Positions 1 to 11,595 of a stretch of DNA of 64,000 nucleotides are shown piece by piece. The DNA is from Dryas octopetala (Eukaryota > Streptophyta > Magnoliopsida > Rosales > Rosaceae). The stretch spans positions 23,224,835 through 23,288,834 of the forward strand of contig OY992832.1 of NCBI GenBank assembly GCA_963921425.1. Reading direction: 5' to 3'. The notes under the pieces were generated by a model. It was not told the DNA's origin, did no database searches, and was given only the letters and a program-made list of their open reading frames with translations. The translations under genes were made by a program, and so were the position numbers. Positions within the stretch are counted from its first letter, which is position 1; every line of letters starts with the position of its first letter.

Positions 1-1040
1 AGGTAGTTTCAACAATGATTTAAAACTAATTGTTGATCTTAAAGTATTCATTATGGCTTCAAAATCTCATGTTGGACTGGACTACACAGACATATTTAAA
101 AAACTTATCATAATAATATTTAAAGTTAATGTTCGACTCCCAACATAGAGTTGAATGATGTCTTTCTTTATTGGTTAATAAACTCCATAATGAAGAGTAA
201 GAAGCAGTTTCTTTTACTTTTTTTGACAGACTATGGTCACAATTATTTGATCAACGATTGTTTTATTGGGTTAAAAATCCATATTGAAGAGTAGGAGAGT
301 AGTTTCGTTTATTTTTTTAAAATCATTTTTCTCTATATATTAACAATGTGGGAAAATGAATAGGCTGGCGCCTCACGCTAATTTAGGATATCCATTTACT
401 TATGTATGTGAGTAGAAAATAACTAGAAGATTTCATGAGTTGTAGAAAGTTATAGTTGAAGCTACTATCGTCTTTGGAATGAGTTGAATAAACTGGAAAT
501 TTTTTTGACTATCTTACATAATTATTTCAGAGTTTATCTAATCATTCATTTTTTTCTATTATAATTATTTAACAATTCTCATTTGTAAAGACCTTCATTT
601 AGGCTATCGTGATGATATTGTTAGGCTATCGTAATTTCATTCTTACGAGAAGAATGTATTATTAATAGGAAGATATGGATCACGAACTACTATCATAAGT
701 ATTTTGATAGTGGTTTTGAAGGATAGTTTGATTGTTATTTTCAAAGCATAATAATGTCGTGGAGATCCATGTTATGGTTTTCTTATTCCTAGCTAATTAC
801 TACACAAATTGTAAATAACTAAAATTTGTCCAATTTGAGTTTATGATAAATCATAGCTTAACTAACATATGAGTATTTTTTTTTTTTTTTATAAATGCTT
901 ACGAATCATATTATACCGTAATTATTTTGCTTAAAATCCAAAATAAAATTATTTTATCGATCTGTATAATTTGTATTCCTTATTTTATAAAGATAAGTTT
1001 AGCTTATATTATCGATACCAAAAGGGAAGATGATGTAAAG
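1..1040. other. AT-rich spacer, no gene seen
   Basis: No coding sequence or RNA gene is recognisable. The part from about 690 to 960 resembles 3250-3480 (shared phrases such as 'ttaactaacatatgagtatttt' in diverged form), so the spacer belongs to a larger duplicated, decayed repeat that brackets the two relic coding units at 1130-2660. Confidence 0.5.
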
Positions 1041-1129
1041 ATATGGACAGTCTATCTATTGTACGACTAGGGTTTTATCGCTAAAAGTGTGGAAAATTTG
1101 AAAATTGAAGACATCTACATTATTAATGA

Positions 1130-1768
1130 TTCAGTGGTGCTGCCTCCAACTACCAAACAACAACAAGCAAATGAAGAATTCAACTATAAGGCAATTTAAG
1201 ACTTTCACTATGGGGGCATAAGTTGATACAGACTTTATGGACTTCAAAACAAAGGTTGAAAAACAATCAGAAAGTGGAATTGAATAGTTGAAAAAACTAT
1301 ATTCTCACCCTTTGTCACACTCACAAAGACAAAGTTTTGGATTTCCTTTGTTAGGATATAACAAGCTCCATTTGGAGAATGATGCATATGATCAAATGGG
1401 TTCCTTGGTAACTTGGGAAACCGCATACAACAAAACTTATAAGCATACGCAGATTACTCCAAGGGATCTAGAAGTTGAAAAATCAGTTGAAAGAGCAGTT
1501 GAAAAGCAATTTGGTGGTTTGCAAATCGATCTAAAAAAGCAAGAAAAAAATATAAAAGTTCATTTCTTGATGAATTAAGATAAAAATGGATTTTATAATT
1601 CATCTAAATGAAGAGATAAGTAACTTACGTGCTCAATTAGAAAAGATGGAAAATGATTCAACTGCAAGACAAAAGAAATTAAGTGATCTCCTTAAAGAAT
1701 TGGTAGAGATGCGTCAAGAGCAAGCTCAGCATGAGGTCTCAAGTGAAGATCTAGAAGAACAAGATTGA
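1130..1768 (+). pseudogene. Decayed copy 1 of an unrecognised coding unit
   Basis: The sequence from the phrase 'gtgctgcctccaac' at about 1137 onward is a diverged copy of 2100-2650. Translated pieces include PPTTKQQQANEEFNY, then a stretch containing KLYSHPLSHS and GYNKLHLENDAYDQMGS (open 1288-1578), then a Lys/Glu-rich, coiled-coil-like segment with LNEEISNLRAQLEKMEND (open 1586-1768). Stops and small indels separate the pieces, so this is not a working gene. I do not recognise the family. The Lys/Glu-rich tail and its duplicated, AT-rich setting would fit a transposon accessory protein, but that is inference. Confidence 0.4.
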
Positions 1769-2099
1769 TCAAGAAACTAGAAACAAATACTTTGACATGA
1801 ATAAACAAATTTTGAGAAAAACAAAGAGTTAGAGAAGGGAATTAATTAATGACAGTAGAAAAAAAGAAGCATAAATGTTGAAACTACATACAATAGGAAA
1901 AAGAGATGAGTTTCTTAGTTAATTATAAGATCTGGTTCGCTAAATATTTTCATAGTGGAAGATGATATATTTACATCTTTACAGAGAATTATGACTTGAA
2001 AAGTAAGTTAAAATACCAATACTATATAATGCCCCAATTTAGAAATATAAAAAACATAGAAGTCTGAAGATTGAAGATATCTAAATTGTTGATGATTCA

Positions 2100-2522
2100 A
2101 TGGTGCTACCTCCAACCACCAAACAACAACAAGAAAATGAAGAATTCAACTATATAAGGAAGTTTAAGACTTTTACTAAGGGGATTCTCATTAAGGGGAC
2201 ATCAGTTGATACAAAATTTATGAACTTTAAAACAAAGGTTGAAGTACTACTAGAAAGTGGGATTGAACAGCGGAAAAAATTGTATTCTCACCCTTTGTTA
2301 CACTCACGAAGACAGAGTTTTAGGTTCCCTTTGTTAGAATATAACAAACTCCATTTGGAGAATGATGCATATGATCAAGTAGGTTCCTTGGTAACTTGGG
2401 AAACCATATACAAAAAAGCTTGTAAGCATGTGCAGATTACTCCAAGAGATGTAGAAGCAGAGAAATCAGTTGAAAAGCAATTTAGTGCTTTGCAAATCTA
2501 CAAAAGCAAAAAAAATATATGA
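2100..2522 (+). pseudogene. Decayed copy 2 of the unrecognised coding unit
   Basis: This is the better preserved copy, open for 140 codons from an ATG at 2100. It contains PPTTKQQQENEEFNYIRKF, then TSVDTKFMNFKTKVEVLLES, then KLHLENDAYDQVGSLVTWE and a charged end. Copy 1 aligns to it over nearly the whole length. Downstream (2560-2640) the coiled-coil-like segment of copy 1 is recognisable again but out of frame. The family is not recognised and no catalytic or DNA-binding motif is visible. The presence of two copies in tandem suggests a mobile element or local duplication rather than a host gene. Confidence 0.4.
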
Positions 2523-2659
2523 AAGTTCATTTCTAGATGAATTAAGATAAAAAGAGATTACATAATTCATCTTAATGAAGAGATAAGTAACTTACGTGGT
2601 AAATTGGAAAAAATGGAAAATGATTCATTGATAAAAAAGAAGAAAGTTCAGCAGCTTCC

Positions 2660-3504
2660 CTTCGTTCAATGATCGATGGTCGTTCACTTGTGGTAAAGAT
2701 TTTATTTTTGGAACGAACCTAGCTTGCAACAAATCAGGGGCATTCATTGCATTATTGGGATACCACCAACACTCATTTGAATTCTATCTATCGAAAACTG
2801 TATAGAGATGTAATCAATTTTATTGCACGGTTGGAGAAGATCGATGACTAATGTGATGGGTATTTGGATGATGATAACGTCAAGCTCATTGGTAAGGAAG
2901 CAAAGATTCTACAGGGCTCATCTAGTAATCATTTATGTCAAAATTATAAGCAACATCTCATAATTTTTGCGAAAAGAGTACTTGGTGAAGAGTTAAATAA
3001 GTTAGCGTTAACTCATTTCAATAAGCTGATTCAATACAAGACACCTACGAATGTCTTTAAGAATCACATCTGACACTCATTACTCCTCCTAGCTAATGAG
3101 AGATGTACTTTATCTGTCGTGCATGCAATGATCCATATAGATTATTCAAAAAAAAAGTTCTTAGCATATGAATATGAAAAGATTAGGGTTGTGAACATTG
3201 AAAGTCGTTTTAATTAGTAGAACATCGGGTTTATTGATGCCTACGAATACATGTCTAGTGTTTTAAAAGATAGTTTGATTATTATTTGTGAATCATAAAT
3301 ATTGTAGAGATCAATGTTTTGGTAGTATTCTGATTTGTAAATAATTAAATTTATCTAATTTGAGTTTTTATTAAATCATACCTTAACTAATATATGAGTA
3401 TTTTAATTTTTTGATTAATACTTACGAATTTAGATTGTACCATAGTTATTTGGTTAAAGTCCAAAATAAAAATATTAAATCATTATTATAACATATCAAT
3501 TAGC
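2660..3504. other. AT-rich spacer before the CACTA element
   Basis: A short open stretch (2864-3073, 69 codons) follows an in-frame stop and shows no family I know. The part from about 3240 to 3480 repeats 690-960 in diverged form. Nothing else is supportable. Confidence 0.35.
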
Positions 3505-3770
3505 CAACACTACAAGAAAAACCTTAATAGACAGCACTTGTTTAATATCATTTTTTAACAAAACTGATATTGTAAAGTTTTAGATATTGGTTAATTTTTT
3601 AGACGATGTCTTAATTGATTAACATATCACTGGTTTTTTTTCGATATCTTAAATTTACACTTTTGATTAACTTTTTTTGAAAACTGATATGTAAAGTTAA
3701 TATCTGATAAGTATATTATTTCACATAAAAAACATGGGCTAGCTTAAAAATTTTAGCCAAGTTTCCCAAC

Positions 3771-4291
3771 CCCCCCAGTCACTCACCTAGCTCGATCCTT
3801 CTCTCTCACCCAGCTGCCAGTGTTGGTGCTGCCGGAAGTAGTCCTTGGCGTCGGTGCGTGGCTCTCATTCTCCCTCCTCTCCGTCGGTGGCGCCGGTGGC
3901 GCCCTTAGGTTACTGCGTCTGTGGAAATTGTAAGCTCAATCCCTCCTCAATCTGTTGTACTTTTTCTTCTTCTCTGTACCTTCTTCTCTTGAGTTTCTTA
4001 TTTCTGAAAATAGGGTTTCACGACACATTCCCCCCAGTCACTCACCCAGCTCGATCCTTTTCTCTTACTCAGGCCAGCTTGCGCGATCCTTTTCTCTCAC
4101 CCAGCTGCCGGCGTCGGTGCTGCCGGAAGTAGTCCTTGGCGTCGGTGTGTGGCTTTCATTCTCCCTTCTCTCCGTCGGTGGCATCCTTGGGTTACTGCGT
4201 TTGTGGAAATCATAAGCTCAATCTCTTGTACTCTTTCCCCTTCTCTGTATCTTCTTCTCTTGAGTTTCTTATTTCTGAAAATAGGGTTTCA
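3771..4291. repeat. Tandem duplication of about 250 bp in the CACTA 5' region
   Basis: The block 3771-4020 (from 'ccccccagtcactcacc' to 'aaaatagggtttc') recurs at about 4031-4291, with a small extra piece (caggccagcttgcgcgatcc) in the second copy. The block is pyrimidine-rich and lies upstream of the transposase reading frame, so it probably doubles part of the element's promoter or 5' untranslated region. Open frames here (3845-4364) are shadows of this repeat. Confidence 0.75.
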
Positions 4292-5535
4292 AATTAGGGG
4301 TTTTTTGTGGTTTTTGTTTTTCTTCAAATTTGGGGGTTTCAACTTGGGTTCGTTTTATTCTTGAAATTAGGGGTTTTCTTGGTTTTCAGTTTCTCTCTCT
4401 TTCTCCTATGGGTTTTAACTTTTATTGTTGAATAATTCCATCGATTTGGGTATATTTTCAATAGGGTTCGATTCGGTTTGTTGGATATCTCGGGTTTCCT
4501 TCACTTTCTTAGGAAGGAGGATTGAATTCAAGGTGAGTATAAGTATATGAGTATATTCTCTTAGTGCAATACTTAAACTTGTAGCTTTTATTTGTCTAAT
4601 TAATTGCTATAAAAATAGTCTGTGGAGATGAATGATGGCCCATAAATGGTACAAGATAGATAGTTAGAGAAAATGGATCTACTGCTCTCAGTATAATGAA
4701 CTGTAGGTACTTTAGTCACGAGATAAAGAAAAATGGAAGATTATCTTGTTCGTTGTCATGTTAATTTTATTTTAATTTGAACTAACTTCTATTCTGAAAA
4801 GTCTGTTAAAGCATGCAAGCTTCTACTTAAGATGTAACTCCATTAAACTAAATTGTTATGTTTCAAAATGACCAGACCTCTAGGAGCACTATGTAAGCAG
4901 TACATATGGAAAACATAAGAATACAATAAAAGAACATGTGCAACACTCATCCAATGATAAACCCTTACAATATGTAATTAAATGTTTTAACCTCGTAATC
5001 ATCCAATATTTTGGATCTGGATTTTATTCTTCTTCATTGCTTATAGGGTGCCTTTAGTCCATCCACGTATAATTTTCCAATGTTTACCATCTCATTAAGC
5101 ATTTAATTAACCATACCATTGCTATCTATTCCTATGCATTTCTGCCTTGGTAGGAAACATCATGTTGGTGGAGTTTATTCATTTATTTTCTCATGTAATT
5201 AGCTAGACTGCACAAATTCTGTCAAAGAACAAAAGAAGAAAGAAAAAAAAGAGCTAGGCTACATAGATGATTTAACAGATTCTACCCAGCCCTATACCCT
5301 TTTATTTTTACATATGTTTGCATTATGCAATTTCTGAAACATCTTATTTTTGCATTATATATATGCTTAAAAAGTTGTGAAAATTGTGTTGTATGTTTGC
5401 TATTTTGCATGTTTTTGTGTTAGGAATGCTGAAATAATTGTGGATTGTGACTTTGCTAGATTGTTGTTTTGAGAAATAGGTGTCTTAATAGCTATATATT
5501 TTGCATCTTTAATTGGTATTTGGTATTGAATTAAC

Positions 5536-7270
5536 TTGGTTTCTCTTCATGTGAAGTTGATATCGGTAAGTTCAATAGATAAAACATGGATACATGCTGA
5601 TAGAAGGAGTAAGGTGTATGAGGTTGGAGTTGAGAATTTTCTAAGGTTAGGAGTAGGCAATAATGGCAAACGTAAGTACATCCATTGTCCTTGCAATAGA
5701 TGTGGTAACTTGAGTAAGTATACGGTAAAAGTGGTTAGGGAGCATTTGTACTTTCATAATTTTGATGAAAGGTATAACAACTGGATATGCCATGGTGAAG
5801 CTAGTGTCTGTAGGGATGAGCAATATGGTTTTCTTGGTTCTGAAACAGTAGACATGTGCGAAGGAGCGTTTGATAATTTTAATCATGATTCGGACAAGTT
5901 TCAGAGTTTCGTTGAGGAAGGGGAAATGCCTTTATATGTTGGTTGTGATAAGTACAACAGGTTATCTGCATTGGTCAGATTGTTCAACCTGAAGGCAAAA
6001 CATGGGCTGACAGAGAGTAGCATCTCTGATTTTTTGGTTGGTTTTGGAGACATGCTACCTGATGGTAATGTGCTACCCTTGTCTATATACGAGGCGAAGA
6101 AGACATTGGCTGCTTTAGGAATGGAGTATGTGAAGATACATGCTTACCCGAATGATTGTATTTTATATAGAAAGGAATATGAAGATGAAACAAGGTGCCC
6201 GAAGTGTGATCCTTCTAGGTGGAAGGTAAACAAGGGAGCAGTTGAGAAGGAAAAGGTGTCAGCCAAAGTATTGTGGTACTTTCCTCCTATTCCAAGGTTT
6301 AAATGAATGTTTAAATCTTGTGAAACTTCGAAGAACCTCACTTGGCATGCCGATCAGAGAGTGAGTGACGGCATCATGCGCCATCCAGCTGATTCTCCAG
6401 CTTGGAAGTTGGTTGACCATAAGTGGCCCGATTTTGCAAACGAGCCTAAAAATATAAGGCTTGCCCTTTCGGCTGATGGGATAAATCCACAGTTCATTAA
6501 GTAGTCGATATAGTTGTTGGCCTGTCCTCTTAGTCACTTACAACCTTCCTCCGTGGTTGTGCATGAAAAGGAAATTTATGATGTTAAGTTTGTTGATTTC
6601 GGGTCCTAAGCAGCCAGGAAATGACATAGATGTTATTTAGAACCATTGGTTAAGGATTTGAGAGCACTATGGAATGGAATTGAAGGAGTGTATGATGGTT
6701 TCAAGAAAAACTCATTCACTTTGAAGGCTGTACTTCTATGGACGATCAATGATTTTCTACCTTATGGTAACTTGTCTGGGGCCTCAGTGAAAGGGTATAA
6801 AGCATGTCCCGTATGTGGAGAAAACACAGATTCTGTTAGACTAAAACATGGTAAGAAAATTTGTTTCCAAGGCCACATAAGATTATTACCACGCCACCAC
6901 CCATATCGGAGACAAATGGCTGCTTTTAATAACAAGCAAGATGAGGGTGAGCCTCCTACACCTCTAAGTGGACATCAAGTCTTGGAAAGAGTTTCATGAA
7001 TCAATTGTATCTTTGGGAAGAAACAAAGAAAGGACAACTTAGGTGATGAAAGACATGCTCCATGTTTGAAGAAGAGATCAATCTTCTTTGACCTAAAGTA
7101 TTGGAAGTCCCTTCATATAAGGCATGCTCTCGATGTAATGCACATTGAGAAGAACGTGTGCGAGAGTATCATTGGGACTTTAATAAACATTCCAGGTAAG
7201 ACAAAAGATAGGGTGGCTGCCCGTTTAGATCTCGTGGAAATGGGGGTAAGACTAGACTTCGCACAAGAGG
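5536..7270 (+). pseudogene. TNP2-type CACTA transposase, degenerate
   Basis: The first block (from about 5578) matches the transposase-associated zinc-binding domain: DKTWIHADRRSKVYEVGV, then IHCPCNRCGN and NNWICHGE. Transposase_21-like blocks follow: ALVRLFNLKAKHGLTES, RCPKCDPSRWKV, then KNLTWHADQRVSDGIMRHPA, SADGIN, and after a broken stretch SGASVKGYKACPVCGENT and HIRHALDVMHIEKNVCESI with NIPGKTKDRVAARLDLVEMG. Breaks: an in-frame TGA at 6304-6306, where homologues read on; stops at about 6502-6515; frameshifts around 6630 and 7000-7066; and the C-terminal part after about 7260 is missing. The ATG expected before DKTW reads ATA at 5575-5577, though an upstream exon could supply another start. 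The protein should bind the element ends and cut DNA in the nucleus, but this copy cannot make it. Confidence 0.85.
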
Positions 7271-7339
7271 ACATTTCTGCCTGCAGCTCCATATACACTT
7301 TCTCGGTGTGGGGGGAAATATCAACCCTTCGGTGTACTT

Positions 7340-10134
7340 CAACATCCCAAAAAAAACCTAGGCATGAGATGACCATGAGTAAGAGAGACCTAGTGGCTAT
7401 ATTGCAAAGGAACAATAGGGAGCTGTTGGACAGAATTGAGAAGTTGGAGTCAATGAACAATGTGGCTACACCAAAACAAGTTCCAGGTACAGGGATGGTC
7501 TCCGATAAAGCAAGTTGCTTTGGTGAGGAAAAGGCTAAGAATGCAGAGGTTGATGTTGAAGAGAAAGTTGAAGCAGTGTCGGTGGAAGAGATGGAAAAGG
7601 CAGCAATGAAGGTAACGTATGATTCTTTGGTGCCATGTTTTCATATGACAAGTAATATACTTAAGTTTAATTGTTTCTAAGCCAAAGAAAGCTATTGATT
7701 ACAAATCTGATTTTAGGTTTAGGCTTATGAGTTCTTATGTTTGTTTAGGGAAAATCGTGCAAACTGGCAGTAGGAGATGTCACCCACATTGTTGCGTGGG
7801 GTACAGTGATTGATATGACATCCAACACAGTACACGATGTTCCCTTAGGTGAGGGAAACGTGAGGGTTTCAATTGACATTGCCAACAAGGAAGAAGCATT
7901 ACTTCCCTTCCCGGTAAGGGACGAGTTAATCACAGTTGGGCAAGCTGTTGGAAGCCAAGTGGCTTGGCCCCAAGAGCTTGTTATCATTGGGAACAACAAG
8001 GTAAATACCAACTTCAGGTCACTTGTGTTTTTCCTTCATATTTCAGCGAGTTACATGTTTGTCACTAGCAGCGTAATAAACTGAGTTTGTCTAAACTTTA
8101 TCTGCATTTAGCTAGACATCAGAAACATTCTAAGCAGTTTTAATCCTATTTGCCAGTGTTTTGAGACTTAATCACACTGACAGAAACATGAATATTAAGA
8201 AGCAATTGATGTAAAGGCCAAAAAAATAAGTGAGACCAATCAAATTATCACAATTCAGCATATCATTATCTGCCAAATGAATGAAAAATAAATCCACATC
8301 TACGTAAGAAAGTTATGGTTATAATTCCAATATGCCTAATGTGTCTTTGTCTTAGTAAATCACTAACAAGCTCTTATTTATCTTTGATACCCTATAAACA
8401 GAAAAAGCAAGTTCCTACCATGGTGAAGAAGCTATTCAAGAAGGAAGCAGTCGAAAAACATGTCCCGAAGCAATGCAAGTTGTTGTATCGATTTGCAACG
8501 GAAACAATGGTCGCTAGTGGCAAAGTCATGAGTAGTGAAGTGGAGGCAGAAGTCTTTGGAGATGTCCGAAGACTTTATATATTAAAAGAGGATATTACTA
8601 CCTTATTGGAGATGAAAGAACTTTCAGCCACATGCTTAGTTGTGTACATGAGGTAATTGTACTCTTTCAACCACATGCATAGTTAATTTATTTAACTATT
8701 TCTCAACTTGAACTGTTTCTGATACACATGCATTGTAAAAACATTGATAGGCACCTGTACGATAGGCTGATCGAATCAAACATGACTGACATGGTTGGTT
8801 TGGTGGACCCGGCACGCTTCTCTGTGGGAGTTGGAAATCCAGAGCGGAGATCAACCTACCTAGCAGATAGGTTCCAGCAAGGAAAATGCAATCGTGTCTT
8901 TTTAGTGCCATTCAATGCTGGGTATCCCATGATTGGTTGATGTTTTAATGCTAGTTTTATGCTCATGTGTATTTCTTTGGCTAAGTATCGTTCAATTTGA
9001 CAGCAACCATTGGATTTTGACAATCATTAATGAAGAAAAGGACGTGGTCCACATCATGGACCCTCTTCCAAGACAAACCAGTAACGCAGGCTGGATGGAT
9101 GTCGTGAACACGTAAGTGTCTATTAATATGTACCATCTTACATAATATGGATTGTATATTAAATTTTGATATATAACTTAAATTGATATTTTGTCTAAAC
9201 TAGTGTTATTAGACAATTAATGGGGTTACGGGAAGAAAAGGGCCGAAATCACCAACTTGGAAGCATCTCTATGTAAGTGTCTATGTATTACTTAAGTCTT
9301 TAAGTTTCTTATGTCTTACACATTGGACTAATTTAATTAAGTATAACTCTATGTAATTTCCTTTGCTTGTCTGTAATGTCCTAAACAACCGGGTGGTGTT
9401 GAATGTGGATATTATGTCATGAGGTACATGAAGGAAATAGTTGAGGACACAACCCTTGCATATGAGTCGCAGGTTAGAATACTTACTCCTATTGGGGCAG
9501 TTGACTGGTATATTTTGATATCCTTTGTACAGTTCTAACTTGGGAAACTTGTAAAAGGGAATTACAGGAGGAAGGGATGGCTTAGCTAGGATAATAGTTT
9601 GTTGCTAGTTTTTAAGACTTTGTTTCTGGCTTTGCATCTTTTTAATTTTTTCTGTGTATGTGTGTTTGGGTTGGTGCTGTGTGCATTAAAGAGTGTGTTT
9701 GGGTTGATGGTCTGCATTTCTCTTCTATTTCCATTATTTTTTACTTGCATTATTGCTGAACTCTAGGCTGATACTTTGACTACTCATTTATACTTGCATG
9801 ATCCATTTTTTGAATCATATATATGTGCAGCCATTTGAAAGCACTTGCTGAATGCACGAAATGTAGGCCATCTGAAAGCCATCTGAATCATATATATGTG
9901 CAGCCATCTAAATTCAATACTTGCTGCAATCTTATTAATGCTTTTGGCCTATATTTTCTTAATGCCCTTTGGGATCCTTGCTGAATGCACTTTTCAATAT
10001 TTTGGGATTCTTGCTGCAATCTTATTAATTAATGCACTTTTCTTTCTTGTTTTCAGTGGAGTCATTTGAAGAGAAAGAGGAGCAGTTACACACAGGAACA
10101 AATAGATGAAGTCTGGGTTAAATGGGGAGATTAG
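7340..10134 (+). CDS. CACTA-borne Ulp1-like (C48) cysteine protease gene, intron-rich
   Basis: Likely exons: about 7340-7608 (basic/coiled start, AILQRNNRELLDRIEKLES), 7749-7999 (GDVTHIVAWGTVIDM ... VGSQVAWPQELVI, a block often found next to Ulp1 domains in plant CACTA proteins), about 8400-8654, about 8750-8921, 9004-9111, 9204-9272, about 9382-9473 and 10057-10134. The protease domain shows LVDPARFSVG, then NHWILTIIN with the catalytic His, HIMDPLPRQ with the Asp, and PKQPGGVECGYYVMRYM with Gln and the catalytic Cys. The last exon ends with RKRSSYTQEQIDEVW. Family knowledge: such genes are captured SUMO-protease-like domains in plant transposons, with role unproved. The acceptor before the Cys exon (around 9380) lacks an obvious AG, so splicing there may be damaged. 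Confidence 0.65.
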
Positions 10135-10584
10135 GTTTCCATGAATTTTATTTAGACTAACATGCATGTTTTTGGTACCTTTTTGAGCATTTTGTTGTAG
10201 ATATGAAGATACATACTAGCTAGTTCACATTCAAATCTTTTGTATAGGTAGAATTTAGGCCTAGCTGAATTGCACTGTCATGCCTTCATTATTTTTGTAC
10301 ATGTTGGCATGGAGATAGGATAGTGATTTTGGGGTATACATGATGAGGGCTATCCATATTTTTATATGGATTTGTAATCTTATTTTGTTAACTTCATTAC
10401 TGAGTTTGGATGTTGAATTCATTTATATGAATGGAAGAATTTAAGTTGGATTACTTTAGAAGCTTAGTAATTGTTGCGTGGATGCATATTTACCAATTAA
10501 TTTTTATCAATATCAGAAGCCTATTGCATATCAGATTATGTAAAAATGCAACGATAAGGAATGAAGTTTCAACATCATTTAAAA

Positions 10585-10800
10585 AAAGAAAAACCGATAT
10601 TTAAAGCATACTTTTATATCAGATTTTAAGTACAAAACGATATGTTATACACCTTTTATATCCGATTTTAAGTACAAAACCAATATGTTATGCAACTTTT
10701 AAATCCGATTTTAAGTACAAAACCAATATGTGATACACCATTTATATCCAATTTTAATTACAAAACCGATATGCTATACTCATTTTATATCTGATTTTAA
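10585..10800. repeat. Subterminal repeat array of the CACTA element
   Basis: Five head-to-tail units of about 42 bp, each of the form 'ttttatatccgattttaag' followed by 'tacaaaacc(g/a)atatg' and a short A/T-rich link. Diverged pieces with the ATATCGG core continue to 11060, and the same core appears near the left end (3540-3700). In CACTA elements such subterminal repeats are the binding sites of the second transposase protein (TnpA in En/Spm); that role here is inference. Confidence 0.75.
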
Positions 10801-11099
10801 GTACCAAGACGATATTGAATACATTTTTTATATCAATTTCAAAATTACTAATGATATCATAAGTAGCTTACATATCGGAATGCAGTTTTTTAGATATCAG
10901 AAATGATTAATATCCGATAATGATGATGTATATCATATCGGATTATCAAACAAATACGATATCTAATATAGTATAGACATCAGTGTATAACCGATATGTA
11001 ATATGGGAGAATAGATATCACCACTCAATATATCGGTTGGAAACTTAAATAGATATCGGTTGATCACTGATATATATTAAGGTTTTTCTTGTAGTGCAA

Positions 11100-11308
11100 G
11101 TTAGGAAATTTAGTTCAAGCGTACGTCTTATTGACGAACTCGAACTTCACTTTCGGTGAGAGCTCTATGCAATTATCATACATTGAAAGACCAAAAGTTT
11201 TAGTTGTGTACACTTCAAGTTAACTGACGCCAACTTTCTCTTACATGCAAGAATTTGAAAGACAATCAATTGTTTGGTTGTGTTCCAAATGCACTTTTGG
11301 AGAGATCA
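11100..11308. other. Short spacer between the CACTA element and the Copia element
   Basis: About 200 bp with no coding signal. The two mobile elements sit close together but are not nested; each has its own target duplication. Confidence 0.5.
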
Positions 11309-11313
11309 AAAGC

Positions 11314-11516
11314 TGTTAAGATATGGAATAGATGTACAATTATTCTTACCTTATCTAGATAGTCAACTACTATAATTTAGGCTTTATATTGTCAATTGAT
11401 GTATCTTAGGATCAAGACTTTTATACCATAGGTAGCTTTTGTCTATTCTTTATATTCCTGTATCTTCTAGAGTTGTAAAAATACAAAGCAATATATTCGA
11501 ATACCATTGTTTCACA
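11314..11516 (+). repeat. 5' LTR of the Copia element
   Basis: 203 bp, TG...CA. Carries the element's promoter and polyadenylation signals by family role. It differs from the 3' LTR at about 11 positions by eye. Confidence 0.92.
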
Positions 11517-11595
11517 TGGTATCAGAGCAATATGATCCACATTGTTCCTCATTCTTTGTCACAGTATAACTCTCCTTAGAGTCTGATGGCTCCGA

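Larger units (their letters stand above)
3508..11096 (+). mobile_element. CACTA (En/Spm-type) DNA transposon, 7.6 kb
   Basis: Both ends are readable. The left end begins CACTACAAGAAAAACCTT at 3508, and the right end is its exact reverse complement ending ...TTGTAGTG at 11096. The terminal inverted repeat is 22 bp without mismatch. A 3-bp target duplication CAA flanks it (3505-3507 and 11097-11099), as is typical of CACTA elements. Inside the ends are subterminal repeats built around ACCGATAT / ATATCGG. The interior carries a decayed TNP2-type transposase (5536-7270) and a second gene with a Ulp1-like cysteine protease domain. With its own transposase broken, the copy is probably non-autonomous but could be mobilised in trans. 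Confidence 0.95.

Noticed and set aside
3845-4364. Three overlapping small frames (71-95 codons)
   Set aside because: They overlie the tandemly duplicated promoter-like block of the CACTA element and repeat the same words in different frames.
10585-10800. CRISPR-like regular repeats
   Set aside because: Repeats are contiguous without unique spacers and lie within a plant transposon end; they are CACTA subterminal repeats.
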